Positions 23,701 to 37,100 of a stretch of DNA of 64,000 nucleotides are shown piece after piece. The DNA is from Lasioglossum baleicum. Taxonomy: Eukaryota > Arthropoda > Insecta > Hymenoptera > Halictidae. Numbering within the stretch: the stretch's first letter is position 1; every line of letters starts with the position of its first letter. The stretch spans positions 744,001 through 808,000 of the forward strand of contig NC_134933.1 of assembly GCF_051020765.1 (NCBI RefSeq), in the 5' to 3' direction. The position numbers were made by a program, and so were the translations under genes. The notes beneath the pieces were generated by a model. It saw only the letters and a list, made by a program, of their open reading frames with translations, had not been told where the DNA came from and did no database searches.

Positions 23701-26700
23701 TCCTCCGTCCGACGAGCCTACTCTCGCCCGCACCCGTCGACCCGTTCTCGAGCTATACGGCGACAAAAAAATCGCAAAATTTCACTAATTTGACGTCACC
23801 GAAAAAAGTGACGGCCAACTGGGAATTAAAGGTATATCGCCTTCCCGAATTTTCCGGGAGCCCATCGGGCCTTCGGCCCCGCTCGGCTCGGCTCGACTAG
23901 GCTCGAGGTCGAGGTCGTCGGTAGCGACGATGGTGGCGGGGAGGCGCGCGATTGGTCTGTCATCGCCATCCTCCCCCCCCTACCCTTTAAAATTAATGGA
24001 AAATGTAAACCAAAACGTAGAGTCGGATTCGTAACCTCGAAGTTACAAGTCGATTCGCTCAACTATCAAGGGAGAGTAAACGCGGCGACTGAGACGGCAC
24101 TCGCCACCGATGCGAAGTCAGCGTCGCGAAGTTGGCGTTAAATTCGAACGTTTGAATAAGTTATTTTCTTTCGGGCCCTTTTCTGCCCTGAACCGTGGAA
24201 GCGCCGAAATTCGGGTTTCATTTGTAACGCGGCAGCTTATACCCCCCGTGCGTTACCGACCACTGCCGGTGGTGGTCGGTAAGTTATCCTCCGCCGAGGA
24301 CGACGCGCGTTACCGATGCACACGTAAAAAATGTTTCGCGACTTTTTCGCACGGTAAATCTTTGTCTCCGCGTCCTCCGTCCGACGAGCCTACTCTCGCC
24401 CGCACCCGTCGACCCGTTCTCGAGCTATACGGCGACAAAGAAATCGCAAAATTTCACTAATTTGACGTCACCGAAAAAAGTGACGGCCAACTGGGAATTA
24501 AAGGTATATCGCCTTCCCGAATTTTCCGGGAGCCCATCGGGCCTTCGGCCCCGCTCGGCTCGGCTCGACTAGGCTCGAGGTCGAGGTCGTCGGTAGCGAC
24601 GATGATGTCGGGGAGGCGCGCGATTGGTCTGTCATCGCCATCCTCCCCCCCCTGCCCCTTTAAAATTAATGGAAAATGTAAACCTAAACGGAGAATAGGA
24701 TTCGTAACCTCGAAGTTACAAGTCGATTCGCTCAACTATCAAGGGAGAGTAAACGCGGCGACTGTGGCGGCACTCGCCACCGATGCGAAGTCAGCGTCGC
24801 GAAGTTGGCGTTAAATTCGAACGTTTGAATCAGTTATTTTCTTTCGGGCCCTTTTCAGCCCTGAACCGTGGAAGCGCCGAAATTCGGGTTTCATTTATAA
24901 CGCGGCAGCTTATACCCCCGAGCGTTACCGACCACTGCCGGTGGTGGTCGGTAAGTTATCCTCCGCCGAGGACGACGCGCGTTACCGATGCACACGTAAA
25001 AAATTTTTCGCGAATTTTTCGCACGGTAAACCTTTGTCTCCGCGTCCTCCGTCCGACGAGCCTACTCTCGCCCGCACCTGTCGTCCCGTTCTCGAGCTAT
25101 ACGGCGACAAAGAAATCGAAAAATTTCACTAATTTGACGTCATCGAAAAAGTTACGGCCAACTGGGAATTAAAGGTATATGGCCTTCCCGAATTTTCCGG
25201 GAGCCCATCGGGCCTTCGGCCCCGCTCGGCTCGGCTCGACTCGGCACGAGGTCGAGGTCGTCGGTAACGACGATGGTGGCGGGGAGGCGCGAGATTGGTC
25301 TGTCATCGCCATCCTCCCCCCCTGCCCTTTAAAATTAATGGAAAATGTAAACCTAAACGTAGAGTCGGATTCGTAACCTCGAAGTTACAAGTCGATTCGC
25401 TCAACTATCAAGGGAGAGTAAACGCGGCGACTGTGGCGGCACTCGCCACCGATGCGAAGTCAGCGTCGCGAAGTTGGCGTTAAATTCGAACGTTTGAATC
25501 AGTTATTTTCTTTCGGGCCCTTTTCAGCGCTGAACCGTGGAAGCGCCGAAATTCGGGTTTCATTTATAACGCGGCAGCTTATACCCCCGAGCGTTACCGA
25601 CCACTGCCGGTGGTGGTCGGTAAGTTATCCTCCGCCGAGGACGACGCGCGTTACCGATGCACACGTAAAAAATTTTTCGCGAATTTTTCGCGCGGTAAAC
25701 CTTTGTCTCCGCGTCCTCCGTCCGACGAGCCTAGTCTCGCCCGCACCCGTCGACCCGTTCTCGAGCTATACGGCGACAAAGAAATTGCAAAATTTCACTA
25801 ATTTGACGTCATCGAAAAAGTTACGGCCAACTGGGAATTAAAGGTATATCGCCTTCCCGAATTTTCCGGGAGCCCATCGGGCCTTCGGCCCCGCTTGGCT
25901 CGGCTCGACTCGGCTCGAGGTCGAGGTCGTCGGTAACGACGATGGTGGCGGGGAGGCGCGCGATTGGTCTGTCATCGCCATCCTCCCCCCTACCCTTCAA
26001 AATTAATGGAAAATGTAAACCTAAACGTAGAGTCGGATTCGTAACCTCGAAGTTACAAGTCGATTCGCTCAACTATCAAGGGAGAGTAAACGCGGCGACT
26101 GTGGCGGCACTCGCCACCGATGCCAAGTCAGCGTCGCGAAGTTGGCGTTAAATTCGAACGTTTGAATCAGTTATTTTCTTTCGGGCCCTTTTCAGCGCTG
26201 AACCGTGGGAGCGCCGAAATTCGGGTTTCATTTTTAACGCGGCAGCTTATACCCCCGTGCGTTACCGACCACTGCCGGTGGTGGTCGGTAAGTTATCCTC
26301 CGCCGAGGACGACGCGCGTTACCGATGCACACGTAAAAAATGTTTCGCGAATTTTTCGAACGGTAAATCTTTGTCTCCGCGTCCTCCGTCCGACGAGCCT
26401 ACTCTCGCCCGCACCCGTCGACCCGTTCTCGAGCTATACGGCGACAAAGAAATCGCAAAATTTCACTAATTTGACGTCACCGAAAAAAGTGACGGCCAAC
26501 TGGGAATTAAAGGTATATCGCCTTCCCGAATTTTCCGGGAGCCCATCGGGCCTTCGGCTCCGCTCGGCTCGGCTCGACTAGGCTCGAGGTCGAGGTCGTC
26601 GGTAGCGACGATGGTGGCGGGGAGGCGCGCGATTGGTCTGTCATCGCCATCCTCCCCCCCCTTCCCCTTTAAAATTAATGGAAAATGTAAACCTAAACGT

Positions 26701-27466
26701 AGAGTCGGATTCGTAACCTCGAAGTTACAAGTCGATTCGCTCAACTATCAAGGGAGAGTAAACGCGGCGACTGTGGCGGCACTCGCCACCGATGCGAAGT
26801 CAGCGTCGCAAAGTTGGCGTTAAATCCGAACGTTCGAATAAGTTATTTTCTTTCGGGCCCTTTTCTGCCCTGAACCGTGGAAGCGCCGAAATTCGGGTTT
26901 CATTTGTAACGCGGCAGCTTATACCCCCCGTGCGTTACCGACCACTGCCGGTGGTGGTCGGTAAGTTATCCTCCGCCGAGGACGACGCGCGTTACCGATG
27001 CACACGTAAAAAATGTTTCGCGAATTTTTCGCACGGTAAATCTTTGTCTCCGCGTCCTCCGTCCGACGAGCCTACTCTCGCCCGCACCCGTCGACCCGTT
27101 CTCGAGCTATACGGCGACAAAGAAATCGCAAAATTTCACTAATTTGACGTCACCGAAAAAAGTGACGGCCAACTGGGAATTAAAGGTATATCGCCTTCCC
27201 GAATTTTCCGGGAGCCCATCGGGCCTTCGGCCCCGCTCGGCTCGGCTCGACTAGGCTCGAGGTCGAGGTCGTCGGTAGCGACGATGATGGCGGGGAGGCG
27301 CGCGATTGTTCTGTCATCGCCATCCTCCCCCCCCTCTTCCCCTTTAAAATTAATGGAAAATGTAAACCTAAACGGAGAATAGGATTCGTAACCTCGAAGT
27401 TACAAGTCGATTCGCTCAACTATCAAGGGAGAGTAAACGCGGCGACTGTGGCGGCACTCGCCACCG
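20755..27466 (+). repeat. Satellite units 31-40
   Basis: Units start at 20755, 21427, 22081, 22757, 23429, 24110, 24783, 25452, 26120 and 26792. Their lengths are 672, 654, 676, 672, 681, 673, 669, 668, 672 and 675. The unit at 21427 is a short copy with the gccgctgg loop variant and gtaaat. The unit at 23429 is an H-type with a different 3' half: the longer accgaaaaaag form and no four-step CTCGG run. That makes it a mosaic. The two longest C-tracts (12 bases) lie in this block. Confidence 0.95.
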
Positions 27467-30400
27467 ATGCGAAGTCAGCGTCGCGAAGTTGGCGTTAAAT
27501 TCGAACGTTTGAATCAGTTATTTTCTTTCGGGCCCTTTTCAGCCCTGAACCGTGGAAGCGCTGAAATTCGGGTTTCATTTATAACGCGGCAGCTTATACC
27601 CCCGTGCGTTACCGACCACTGCCGGTGGTGGTCGGTAAGTTATCCTCCGCCGAGGACGACGCGCGTTACCGATGCACACGTAAAAAATGTTTCGCGTATT
27701 TTTCAAACGGTAAATCTTTGTCTCCGCGTCCTCCGTCCGACGAGCCTACTCTCGCCCGCACCCGTCGACCCGTTCTCGAGCTATACGGCGACAAAGAAAT
27801 CGCAAAATTTCACTAATTTGACGTCACCGAAAAAAGTGACGGCCAACTGGGAATTAAAGGTATATCGCCTTCCCGAATTTTCCGGGAGCCCACCGGGCCT
27901 TCGGCTCCGCTCGGCTCGGCTCGACTAGGCTCGAGGTCGAGGTCGTCGGTAGCGACGATGGTGGCGGGGAGGCGCGCGATTGGTCTGTCATCGCCATCCT
28001 CCCCCCCCCCCTTCCCCTTTAAAATTAATGGAAAATGTAAACCTAAACGTAGAGTCGGATTCGTAACCTCGAAGTTACAAGTCGATTCGCTCAACTATCA
28101 AGGGAGAGTAAACGCGGCGACTGTGGCGGCACTCGCCACCGATGCGAAGTCAGCGTCGCAAAGTTGGCGTTAAATCCGAACGTTCGAATAAGTTATTTTC
28201 TTTCGGGCCCTTTTCTGCCCTGAACCGTGGAAGCGCCGAAATTCGGGTTTCATTTGTAACGCGGCAGCTTATACCCCCCGTGCGTTACCGACCACTGCCG
28301 GTGGTGGTCGGTAAGTTATCCTCCGCCGAGGACGACGCGCGTTACCGATGCACACGTAAAAAATGTTTCGCGAATTTTTCGCACGGTAAATCTTTGTCTC
28401 CGCGTCCTCCGTCCGACGAGCCTACTCTCGCCCGCACCCGTCGACCCGTTCTCGAGCTATACGGCGACAAAGAAATCGCAAAATTTCACTAATTTGACGT
28501 CACCGAAAAAAGTGACGGCCAACTGGGAATTAAAGGTATATCGCCTTCCCGAATTTTCCGGGAGCCCATCGGGCCTTCGGCCCCGCTCGGCTCGGCTCGA
28601 CTAGGCTCGAGGTCGAGGTCGTCGGTAGCGACGATGATGGCGGGGAGGCGCGCGATTGTTCTGCCATCGCCATCCTCCCCCCCCCCTTCCCCTTTAAAAT
28701 TAATGGAAAATGTAAACCTAAACGGAGAATAGGATTCGTAACCTCGAAGTTACAAGTCGATTCGCTCAACTATCAAGGGAGAGTGAACGCGGCGACTGTG
28801 GCGGCACTCGCCACCGATGCGAAGTCAGCGTCGCGAAGTTGGCGTTAAATTCGAACGTTTGAATCAGTTATTTTCTTTCGGGCCCTTTTCAGCCCTGAAC
28901 CGTGGAAGCGCCGAAATTCGGGTTTCATTTATAACGCGGCAGCTTATACCCCCGAGCGTTACCGACCACTGCCGGTGGTGGTCGGTAAGTTATCCTCCGC
29001 CGAGGACGACGCGCGTTACCGATGCACACGTAAAAAATTTTTCGCGAATTTTTCGCACGGTAAACCTTTGTCTCCGCGTCCTCCGTCCGACGAGCCTACT
29101 CTCGCCCGCACCCGTTGTCCCGTTCTCGAGCTATACGGCGACAAAGAAATCGCAAAATTTCACTAATTTGACGTCATCGAAAAAGTTACGGCCAACTGGG
29201 AATTAAAGGTATATCGCCTTCCCGAATTTTCCGGGAGCCCATCGGGCCTTCGGCCCCGCTCGGCTCGAGGTCGAGGTCGTCGGTAACGACGATGGTGGCG
29301 GGGAGGCGCGCGATTGGTCTGTCATCGCCATCCTCCCCCCCTACCCTTTAAAATTAATGGAAAATGTAAAACTAAACGTAGAGTCGGATTCGTAACCTCG
29401 AAGTTACAAGTCGATTCGCTCAACTATCAAGGGAGAGTAAACGCGGCGACTGAGACGGCACTCGCCACCGATGCGAAGTCAGCGTCGCGAAGTTGGCGTT
29501 AAATTCGAACGTTTGAATCAGTTATTTTCTTTCGGGCCCTTTTCAGCCCTGAACCGTGGATGCGCCGAAATTCGGGTTTCATTTATAACGCGGCAGCTTA
29601 TACCCCCGAGCGTTACCGACCACTGCCGGTGGTGGTCGGTAAGTTATCCTCCGCCGAGGACGACGCGCGTTACCGATGCACACGTAAAAAATTTTTCGCG
29701 AATTTTTCGCGCGCTGAACCTTCGTCTCCGCGTCCTCCGTCCGACGAGCCTACTCTCGCCCGCACCCGTCGACCCGTTCTCGAGCTATACGGCGACAAAG
29801 AAATCGCAAAATTTCACTAATTTGACGTCACCGAAAAAAGTGACGGCCAACTGGGAATTAAAGGTATATCGCCTTCCCGAATTTTCCGGGAGCCCATCGG
29901 GCCTTCGGCCCCGCTCGGCTCGGCTCGACTAGGCTCGAGGTCGAGGTCGTCGGTAGCGACGATGGTGGCGGGGAGGCGCGCGATTGGTCTGTCATCGCCA
30001 TCCCCCCCCTTCCCCTTTAAAATTAATGGAAAATGTAAACCTAAACGGAGAATAGGATTCGTAACCTCGAAGTTACAAGTCGATTCGCTCAACTATCAAG
30101 GGAGATTAAACGCGGCGACTGTGGCGGCACTCGCCACCGATGCGAAGTCACCGTCGCAAAGTTGGCGTTAAATCCGAACGTTTGAATCAGTTATTTTCTT
30201 TCGGGCCCTTTTCTGCCCTGAACCGTGGAAGCGCCGAAATTCGGGTTTCATTTGTAACGCGGCAGCTTATACCCCCCAGCGTTACCGACCACTGCCGGTG
30301 GTGGTCGGTAAGTTATCCTCCGCCGAGGTCGACGCGCGTTACAGATGCACACGTAAAATATTTTTCGCGAATTTTCGCGAATTTTTCGCGCGGTAAACCT

Positions 30401-33400
30401 TCGTCTCCGCGTCCTCCGTCCGACGAGCCTACTCTCGCCCGCACCCGTCGACCCGTTCTCGAGCTATACGGCGACAAAAAAATCGCAAAATTTCACTAAT
30501 TTGACGTCACCGAAAAAGTTACGGCCAACTGGGAATTAAAGGTATATCGCCTTCCCGAATTTTCCGGGAGCCCATCGGGCCTTCGGCCCTGCTCGGCTCG
30601 GCTCGGCTCGGCTCAGCTCGAGGTCGAGGTCGTCGGTAGCGACGATAGTGGCGGGGAGGCGCGCGATTGGTCTGTCATCGCCATCCTCCCCCCCCTATCC
30701 CTTTAAAATTAATGGAAAATGTAAACCAAAACGTAGAGTCGGATTCGTAACCTCGAAGTTACAAGTCGATTCGCTCAACTATCAAGGGAGAGTAAACGCG
30801 GCGACTGAGACGGCACTCGCCACCGATGCGAAGTCAGCGTCGCGAAGTTGGCGTTAAATTCGAACGTTTGAATAAGTTATTTTCTTTCGGGCCCTTTTCT
30901 GCCCTGAACCGTGGAAGCGCCGAAATTCGGGTTTCATTTGTAACGCGGCAGCTTATACCCCCCGTGCGTTACCGACCACTGCCGGTGGTGGTCGGTAAGT
31001 TATCCTCCGCCGAGGACGACGCGCGTTACCGATGCACACGTAAAAAATGTTTCGCGACTTTTTCGCACGGTAAATCTTTGTCTCCGCGTCCTCCGTCCGA
31101 CGAGCCTACTCTCGCCCGCACCCGTCGACCCGTTCTCGAGCTATACGGCGACAAAGAAATCGCAAAATTTCACTAATTTGACGTCACCGAAAAAAGTGAC
31201 GGCCAACTGGGAATTAAAGGTATATCGCCTTCCCGAATTTTCCGGGAGCCCATCGGGCCTTCGGCCCCGCTCGGCTCGGCTCGACTAGGCTCGAGGTCGA
31301 GGTCGTCGGTAGCGACGATGATGGCGGGGAGGCGCGCGATTGGTCTGTCATCGCCATCCTCCCCCCCCTGCCCCTTTAAAATTAATGGAAAATGTAAACC
31401 TAAACGGAGAATAGGATTCGTAACCTCGAAGTTACAAGTCGATTCGCTCAACTATCAAGGGAGATTAAACGCGGCGACTGTGGCGGCACTCGCCACCGAT
31501 GCGATGTCAGCGTCGCGAAGTTGGCGTTAAATTCGAACGTTTGAATCAGTTATTTTCTTTCGGGCCCTTTTCAGCCCTGAACCGTGGAAGCGCCGAAATT
31601 CGGGTTTCATTTATAACGCGGCAGCTTATACCCCCGAGCGTTACCGACCACTGCCGGTGGTGGTCGGTGAGTTATCCTCCGCCGAGGACGACGCGCGTTA
31701 CCGATGCACACGTAAAAAATTTTTCGCGAATTTTTCGCGCGGTAAACCTTTGTCTCCGCGTCCTCCGTCCGACGAGCCTACTCTCGCCCGCACCCGTCGA
31801 CCCGTTCTCGAGCTATACGGCGACAAAGAAATCGCAAAATTTCACTAATTTGACGTCACCGAAAAAAGTGACGGCCAACTGGGAATTAAAGGTATATCGC
31901 CTTCCCGAATTTTCCGGGAGCCCATCGGGCCTTCGGCCCCGCTCGGCTCGGCTCGACTAGGCTCGAGGTCGAGGTCGTCGGTAGCGACGATGGTGGCGGG
32001 GAGGCGCGCGATTGGTCTGTCATCGCCATCCTCCCCCCCCTACCCCTTTAAAATTAATGGAAAATGTAAACCTAAACGGAGAATAGGATTCGTAACCTCG
32101 AAGTTACAAGTCGATTCGCTCAACTGTCAAGGGAGAGTAAACGCGGCGACTGTGGCGGCACTCGCCACCGATGCGAAGTCAGCGTCGCGAAGTTGGCGTT
32201 AAATTCGAACGTTTGAATCAGTTATTTTCTTTCGGGCCCTTTTCAGCCCTGAACCGTGGAAGCGCCGAAATTCGGGTTTCATTTATAACGCGGCAGCTTA
32301 TACCCCCGAGCGTTACCGACCACTGCCGGTGGTGGTCGGTAAGTTATCCTCCGCCGAGGACGACGCGCGTTACCGATGCACACGTAAAAAATTTTTCGCG
32401 AATTTTTCGCACGGTAAACCTTTGTCTCCGCGTCCTCCGTCCGACGAGCCTACTCTCGCCCGCACCCGTCGTCCCGTTCTCGAGCTATACGGCGACAAAG
32501 AAATCGAAAAATTTCACTAATTTGACGTCATCGAAAAAGTTACGGCCAACTGGGAATTAAAGGTATATCGCCTTCCCGAATTTTCCGGGAGCCCATCGGG
32601 CCTTCGGCCCAGCTCGGCTCGGCTCGACTCGGCACGAGGTCGAGGTCGTCGGTAACGACGATGGTGGCGGGGAGGCGCGAGATTGGTCTGTCATCGCCAT
32701 CCTCCCCCCCTGCCCTTTAAAATTAATGGAAAATGTAAACCTAAACGTAGAGTCGGATTCGTAACCTCGAAGTTACAAGTCGATTCGCTCAACTATCAAG
32801 GGAGAGTAAACGCGGCGACTGTGGCGGCACTCGCCACCGATGCGAAGTCAGCGTCGCGAAGTTGGCGTTAAATTCGAACGTTTGAATCAGTTATTTTCTT
32901 TCGGGCCCTTTTCAGCGCTGAACAGTGGAAGCGCCGAAATTCGGGTTTCATTTATAACGCGGCAGCTTATACCCCCGAGCGTTACCGACCACTGCCGGTG
33001 GTGGTCGGTAAGTTATCCTCCGCCGAGGACGACGCGCGTTACCGATGCACACGTAAAAAATTTTTCGCGAATTTTTCGCGCGGTAAACCTTTGTCTCCGC
33101 GTCCTCCGTCCGACGAGCCTACTCTCGCCCGCACCCGTCGACCCGTTCTCGAGCTATACGGCGACAAAGAAATTGCAAAATTTCACTAATTTGACGTCAT
33201 CGAAAAAGTTACGGCCAACTGGGAATTAAAGGTATATCGCCTTCCCGAATTTTCCGGGAGCCCATCGGGCCTTCGGCCCCGCTTGGCTCGGCTCGACTCG
33301 GCTCGAGGTCGAGGTCGTCGGTAACGACGATGGTGGCGGGGAGGCGCGCGATTGGTCTGTCATCGCCATCCTCCCCCCCCTTCCCCTTTAAAATTAATGG

Positions 33401-34184
33401 AAAATGTAAACCTAAACGTAGAGTCGGATTCGTAACCTCGAAGTTACAAGTCGATTCGCTCAACTATCAAGGGAGAGTAAACGCGGCGACTGTGGCGGCA
33501 CTCGCCACCGATGCCAAGTCAGCGTCGCGAAGTTGGCGTTAAATTCGAACGTTTGAATCAGTTATTTTCTTTCGGGCCCTTTTCAGCGCTGAACCGTGGA
33601 AGCGCCGAAATTCGGGTTTCATTTTTAACGCGGCAGCTTATACCCCCGTGCGTTACCGACCACTGCCGGTGGTGGTCGGTAAGTTATCCTCCGCCGAGGA
33701 CGACGCGCGTTACCGATGCACACGTAAAAAATGTTTCGCGAATTTTTCGAACGGTAAATCTTTGTCTCCGCGTCCTCCGTCCGACGAGCCTACTCTCGCC
33801 CGCACCCGTCGACCCGTTCTCGAGCTATACGGCGACAAAGAAATCGCAAAATTTCACTAATTTGACGTCACCGAAAAAAGTGACGGCCAACTGGGAATTA
33901 AAGGTATATCGCCTTCCCGAATTTTCCGGGAGCCCATCGGGCCTTCGGCTCCGCTCGGCTCGGCTCGACTAGGCTCGAGGTCGAGGTCGTCGGTAGCGAC
34001 GATGGTGGCGGGGAGGCGCGCGATTGGTCTGTCATCGCCATCCTCCCCCCCCCCTTCCCCTTTAAAATTAATGGAAAATGTAAACCTAAACGTAGAGTCG
34101 GATTCGTAACCTCGAAGTTACAAGTCGATTCGCTCAACTATCAAGGGAGAGTAAACGCGGCGACTGTGGCGGCACTCGCCACCG
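27467..34184 (+). repeat. Satellite units 41-50
   Basis: Units start at 27467, 28142, 28817, 29471, 30140, 30826, 31499, 32171, 32840 and 33511. Their lengths are 675, 675, 654, 669, 686, 673, 672, 669, 671 and 674. The order at 27467-29471 reproduces that at 2643-4647, including the rare gagcccaccgggcc (about 3,063 and 27,887). The H-type at 30140 has a private gtcaccgtcgc. The unit at 32840 has a private tgaacagtgg. Confidence 0.95.
27706..29115 (+). repeat. Long-range duplicated block, right copy (1.4 kb)
   Basis: Counterpart of 2,882-4,291. Its last unit then switches to the gttgtcccg variant also found at 8,309, so the block is a mosaic of at least two donor regions. Confidence 0.85.
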
Positions 34185-37100
34185 ATGCGAAGTCAGCGTC
34201 GCGAAGTTGGCGTTAAATTCGAACGTTTGAATCAGTTATTTTCTTTCGGGCCCTTTTCAGCCCTGAACCGTGGAAGCGCCGAAATTCGGGTTTCATTTAT
34301 AACGCGGCAGCTTATACCCCCGAGCGTTACCGACCACTGCCGGTGGTGGTCGGTAAGTTATCCTCCGCCGAGGACGACGCGCGTTACCGATGCACACGGT
34401 AAAAATTTTTCGCGAATTTTTCGCACGGTAAACCTTTGTCTCCGCGTCCTCCGTCCGACGAGCCTACTCTCGCCCGCACCCGTTGTCCCGTTCTCGAGCT
34501 ATACGGCGACAAAGAAATCGCAAAATTTCACTAATTTGACGTCATCGAAAAAGTTACGGCCAACTGGGAATTAAAGGTATATCGCCTTCCCGAATTTTCC
34601 GGGAGCCCATCGGGCCTTCGGCCCCGCTCGGCTCGAGGTCGAGGTCGTCGGTAACGACGATGGTGGCGGGGAGGCGCGCGATTGGTCTGTCATCGCCATC
34701 CTCCCCCCTACCCTTTAAAATTAATGGAAAATGTAAACCTAAACGTATAGTCGGATTCGTAACCACGAAGTTACAAGTCGATTCGCTCAACTATCAAGGG
34801 AGAGTAAACGCGGCGACTGTGGCGGCACTCGCCACCGATGCCAAGTCAGCGTCGCGAAGTTGGCGTTAAATTCGAACGTTTGAATCAGTTATTTTCTTTC
34901 GGGCCCTTTTCAGCGCTGAACCGTGGAAGCGCCGAAATTCGGGTTTCATTTTTAACGCGGCAGCTTATACCCCCGTGCGTTACCGACCACTGCCGGTGGT
35001 GGTCGGTAAGTTATCCTCCGCCGAGGACGACGCGCGATACCGATGCACACGTAAAAAATGTTTCGCGAATTTTTCGCGCGGTAAATCTTTGTCTCCGCGT
35101 CCTCCGTCCGACGAGCCTACTCTCGCCCGCACCCGTCGACCCGTTCTCGAGCTATACGGCGACAAAGAAATCGCAAAATTTCACTAATTTGACGTCACCG
35201 AAAAAAGTGACGGCCAACTGGGAATTAAAGGTATATCGCCTTCCCGAATTTTCCGGGAGCCCATCGGGCCTTCGGCCCCGCTCGGCTCGGCTCGGCTCGG
35301 CTCAGCTCGAGGTCGAGGTCGTCGGTAGCGACGATAGTGGCGGGGAGGCGCGCGATTGGTCTGTCATCGCCATCCTCCCCCCCCTACGCTTTAAAATTAA
35401 TGGAAAATGTAAACCAAAACGTAGAGTCGGATTCGTAACCTCGAAGTTACAAGTCGATTCGCTCAACTATCAAGGGAGAGTAAACGCGGCGACTGAGACG
35501 GCACTCGCCACCGATGCGAAGTCAGCGTCGCGAAGTTGGCGTTAATTTCGAACGTTTGAATAAGTTATTTTCTTTCGGGCCCTTTTCTGCCCTGAACCGT
35601 GGAAGCGCCGAAATTCGGGTTTCATTTGTAACGCGGCAGCTTATACCCCCCGTGCGTTACCGACCACTGCCGGTGGTGGTCGGTAAGTTATCCTCCGCCG
35701 AGGACGACGCGCGTTACCGATGCACACGTAAAAAATGTTTCGCGACTTTTTCGCACGGTAAATCTTTGTCTCCGCGTCCTCCGTCCGACGAGCCTACTCT
35801 CGCCCGCACCCGTCGACCCGTTCTCGAGCTATACGGCGACAAAGAAATCGCAAAATTTCACTAATTTGACGTCACCGAAAAAAGTGACGGCCAACTGGGA
35901 ATTAAAGGTATATCGCCTTCCCGAATTTTCCGGGAGCCCATCGGGCCTTCGGCCCCGCTCGGCTCGGCTCGACTAGGCTCGAGGTCGAGGTCGTCGGTAG
36001 CGACGATGGTGGCGGGGAGGCGCGCGATTGGTCTGTCATCGCCATCCTCCCCCCCCTACCCCTTTAAAATTAATGGAAAATGTAAACCTAAACTGAGAAT
36101 AGGATTCGTAACCTCGAAGTTACAAGTCGATTCGCTCAACTGTCAAGGGAGAGTAAACGCGGCGACTGTGGCGGCACTCGCCACCGATGCGAAGTCAGCG
36201 TCGCGAAGTTGGCGTTAAATTCGAACGTTTGAATCAGTTATTTTCTTTCGGGCCCTTTTCAGCCCTGAACCGTGGAAGCGCCGAAATTCGGGTTTCATTT
36301 ATAACGCGGCAGCTTATACCCCCGAGCGTTACCGACCACTGCCGGTGGTGGTCGGTAAGTTATCCTCCGCCGAGGACGACGCGCGTTACCGATGCACACG
36401 TAAAAAATTTTTCGCGAATTTTTCGCACGGTAAACCTTTGTCTCCGCGTCCTCCGTCCGACGAGCCTACTCTCGCCCGCACCCGTCGTCCCGTTCTCGAG
36501 CTATACGGCGACAAAGAAATCGAAAAATTTCACTAATTTGACGTCATCGAAAAAGTTACGGCCAACTGGGAATTAAAGGTATATCGCCTTCCCGAATTTT
36601 CCGGGAGCCCATCGGGCCTTCGGCCCCGCTCGGCTCGGCTCGACTCGGCACGAGGTCGAGGTCGTCGGTAACGACGATGGTGGCGGGGAGGCGCGAGATT
36701 GGTCTGTCATCGCCATCCTCCCCCCCTACCCTTTAAAATTAATGGAAAATGTAAACCTAAACGTAGAGTCGGATTCGTAACCTCGAAGTTACAAGTCGAT
36801 TCGCTCAACTATCAAGGGAGAGTAAACGCGGCGACTGTGGCGGCACTCGCCACCGATGCGAAGTCAGCGTCGCGAAGTTGGCGTTAAATTCGAACGTTTG
36901 AATCAGTTATTTTCTTTCGGGCCCTTTTCAGCGCTGAACCGTGGAAACGCCGAAATTCGGGTTTCATTTATAACGCGGCAGCTTATACCCCCGAGCGTTA
37001 CCGACCACTGCCGGTGGTGGTCGGTAAGTTATCCTCCGCCGAGGACGACGCGCGTTACCGATGCACACGTAAAAAATTTTTCGCGAATTTTTCGCGCGGT

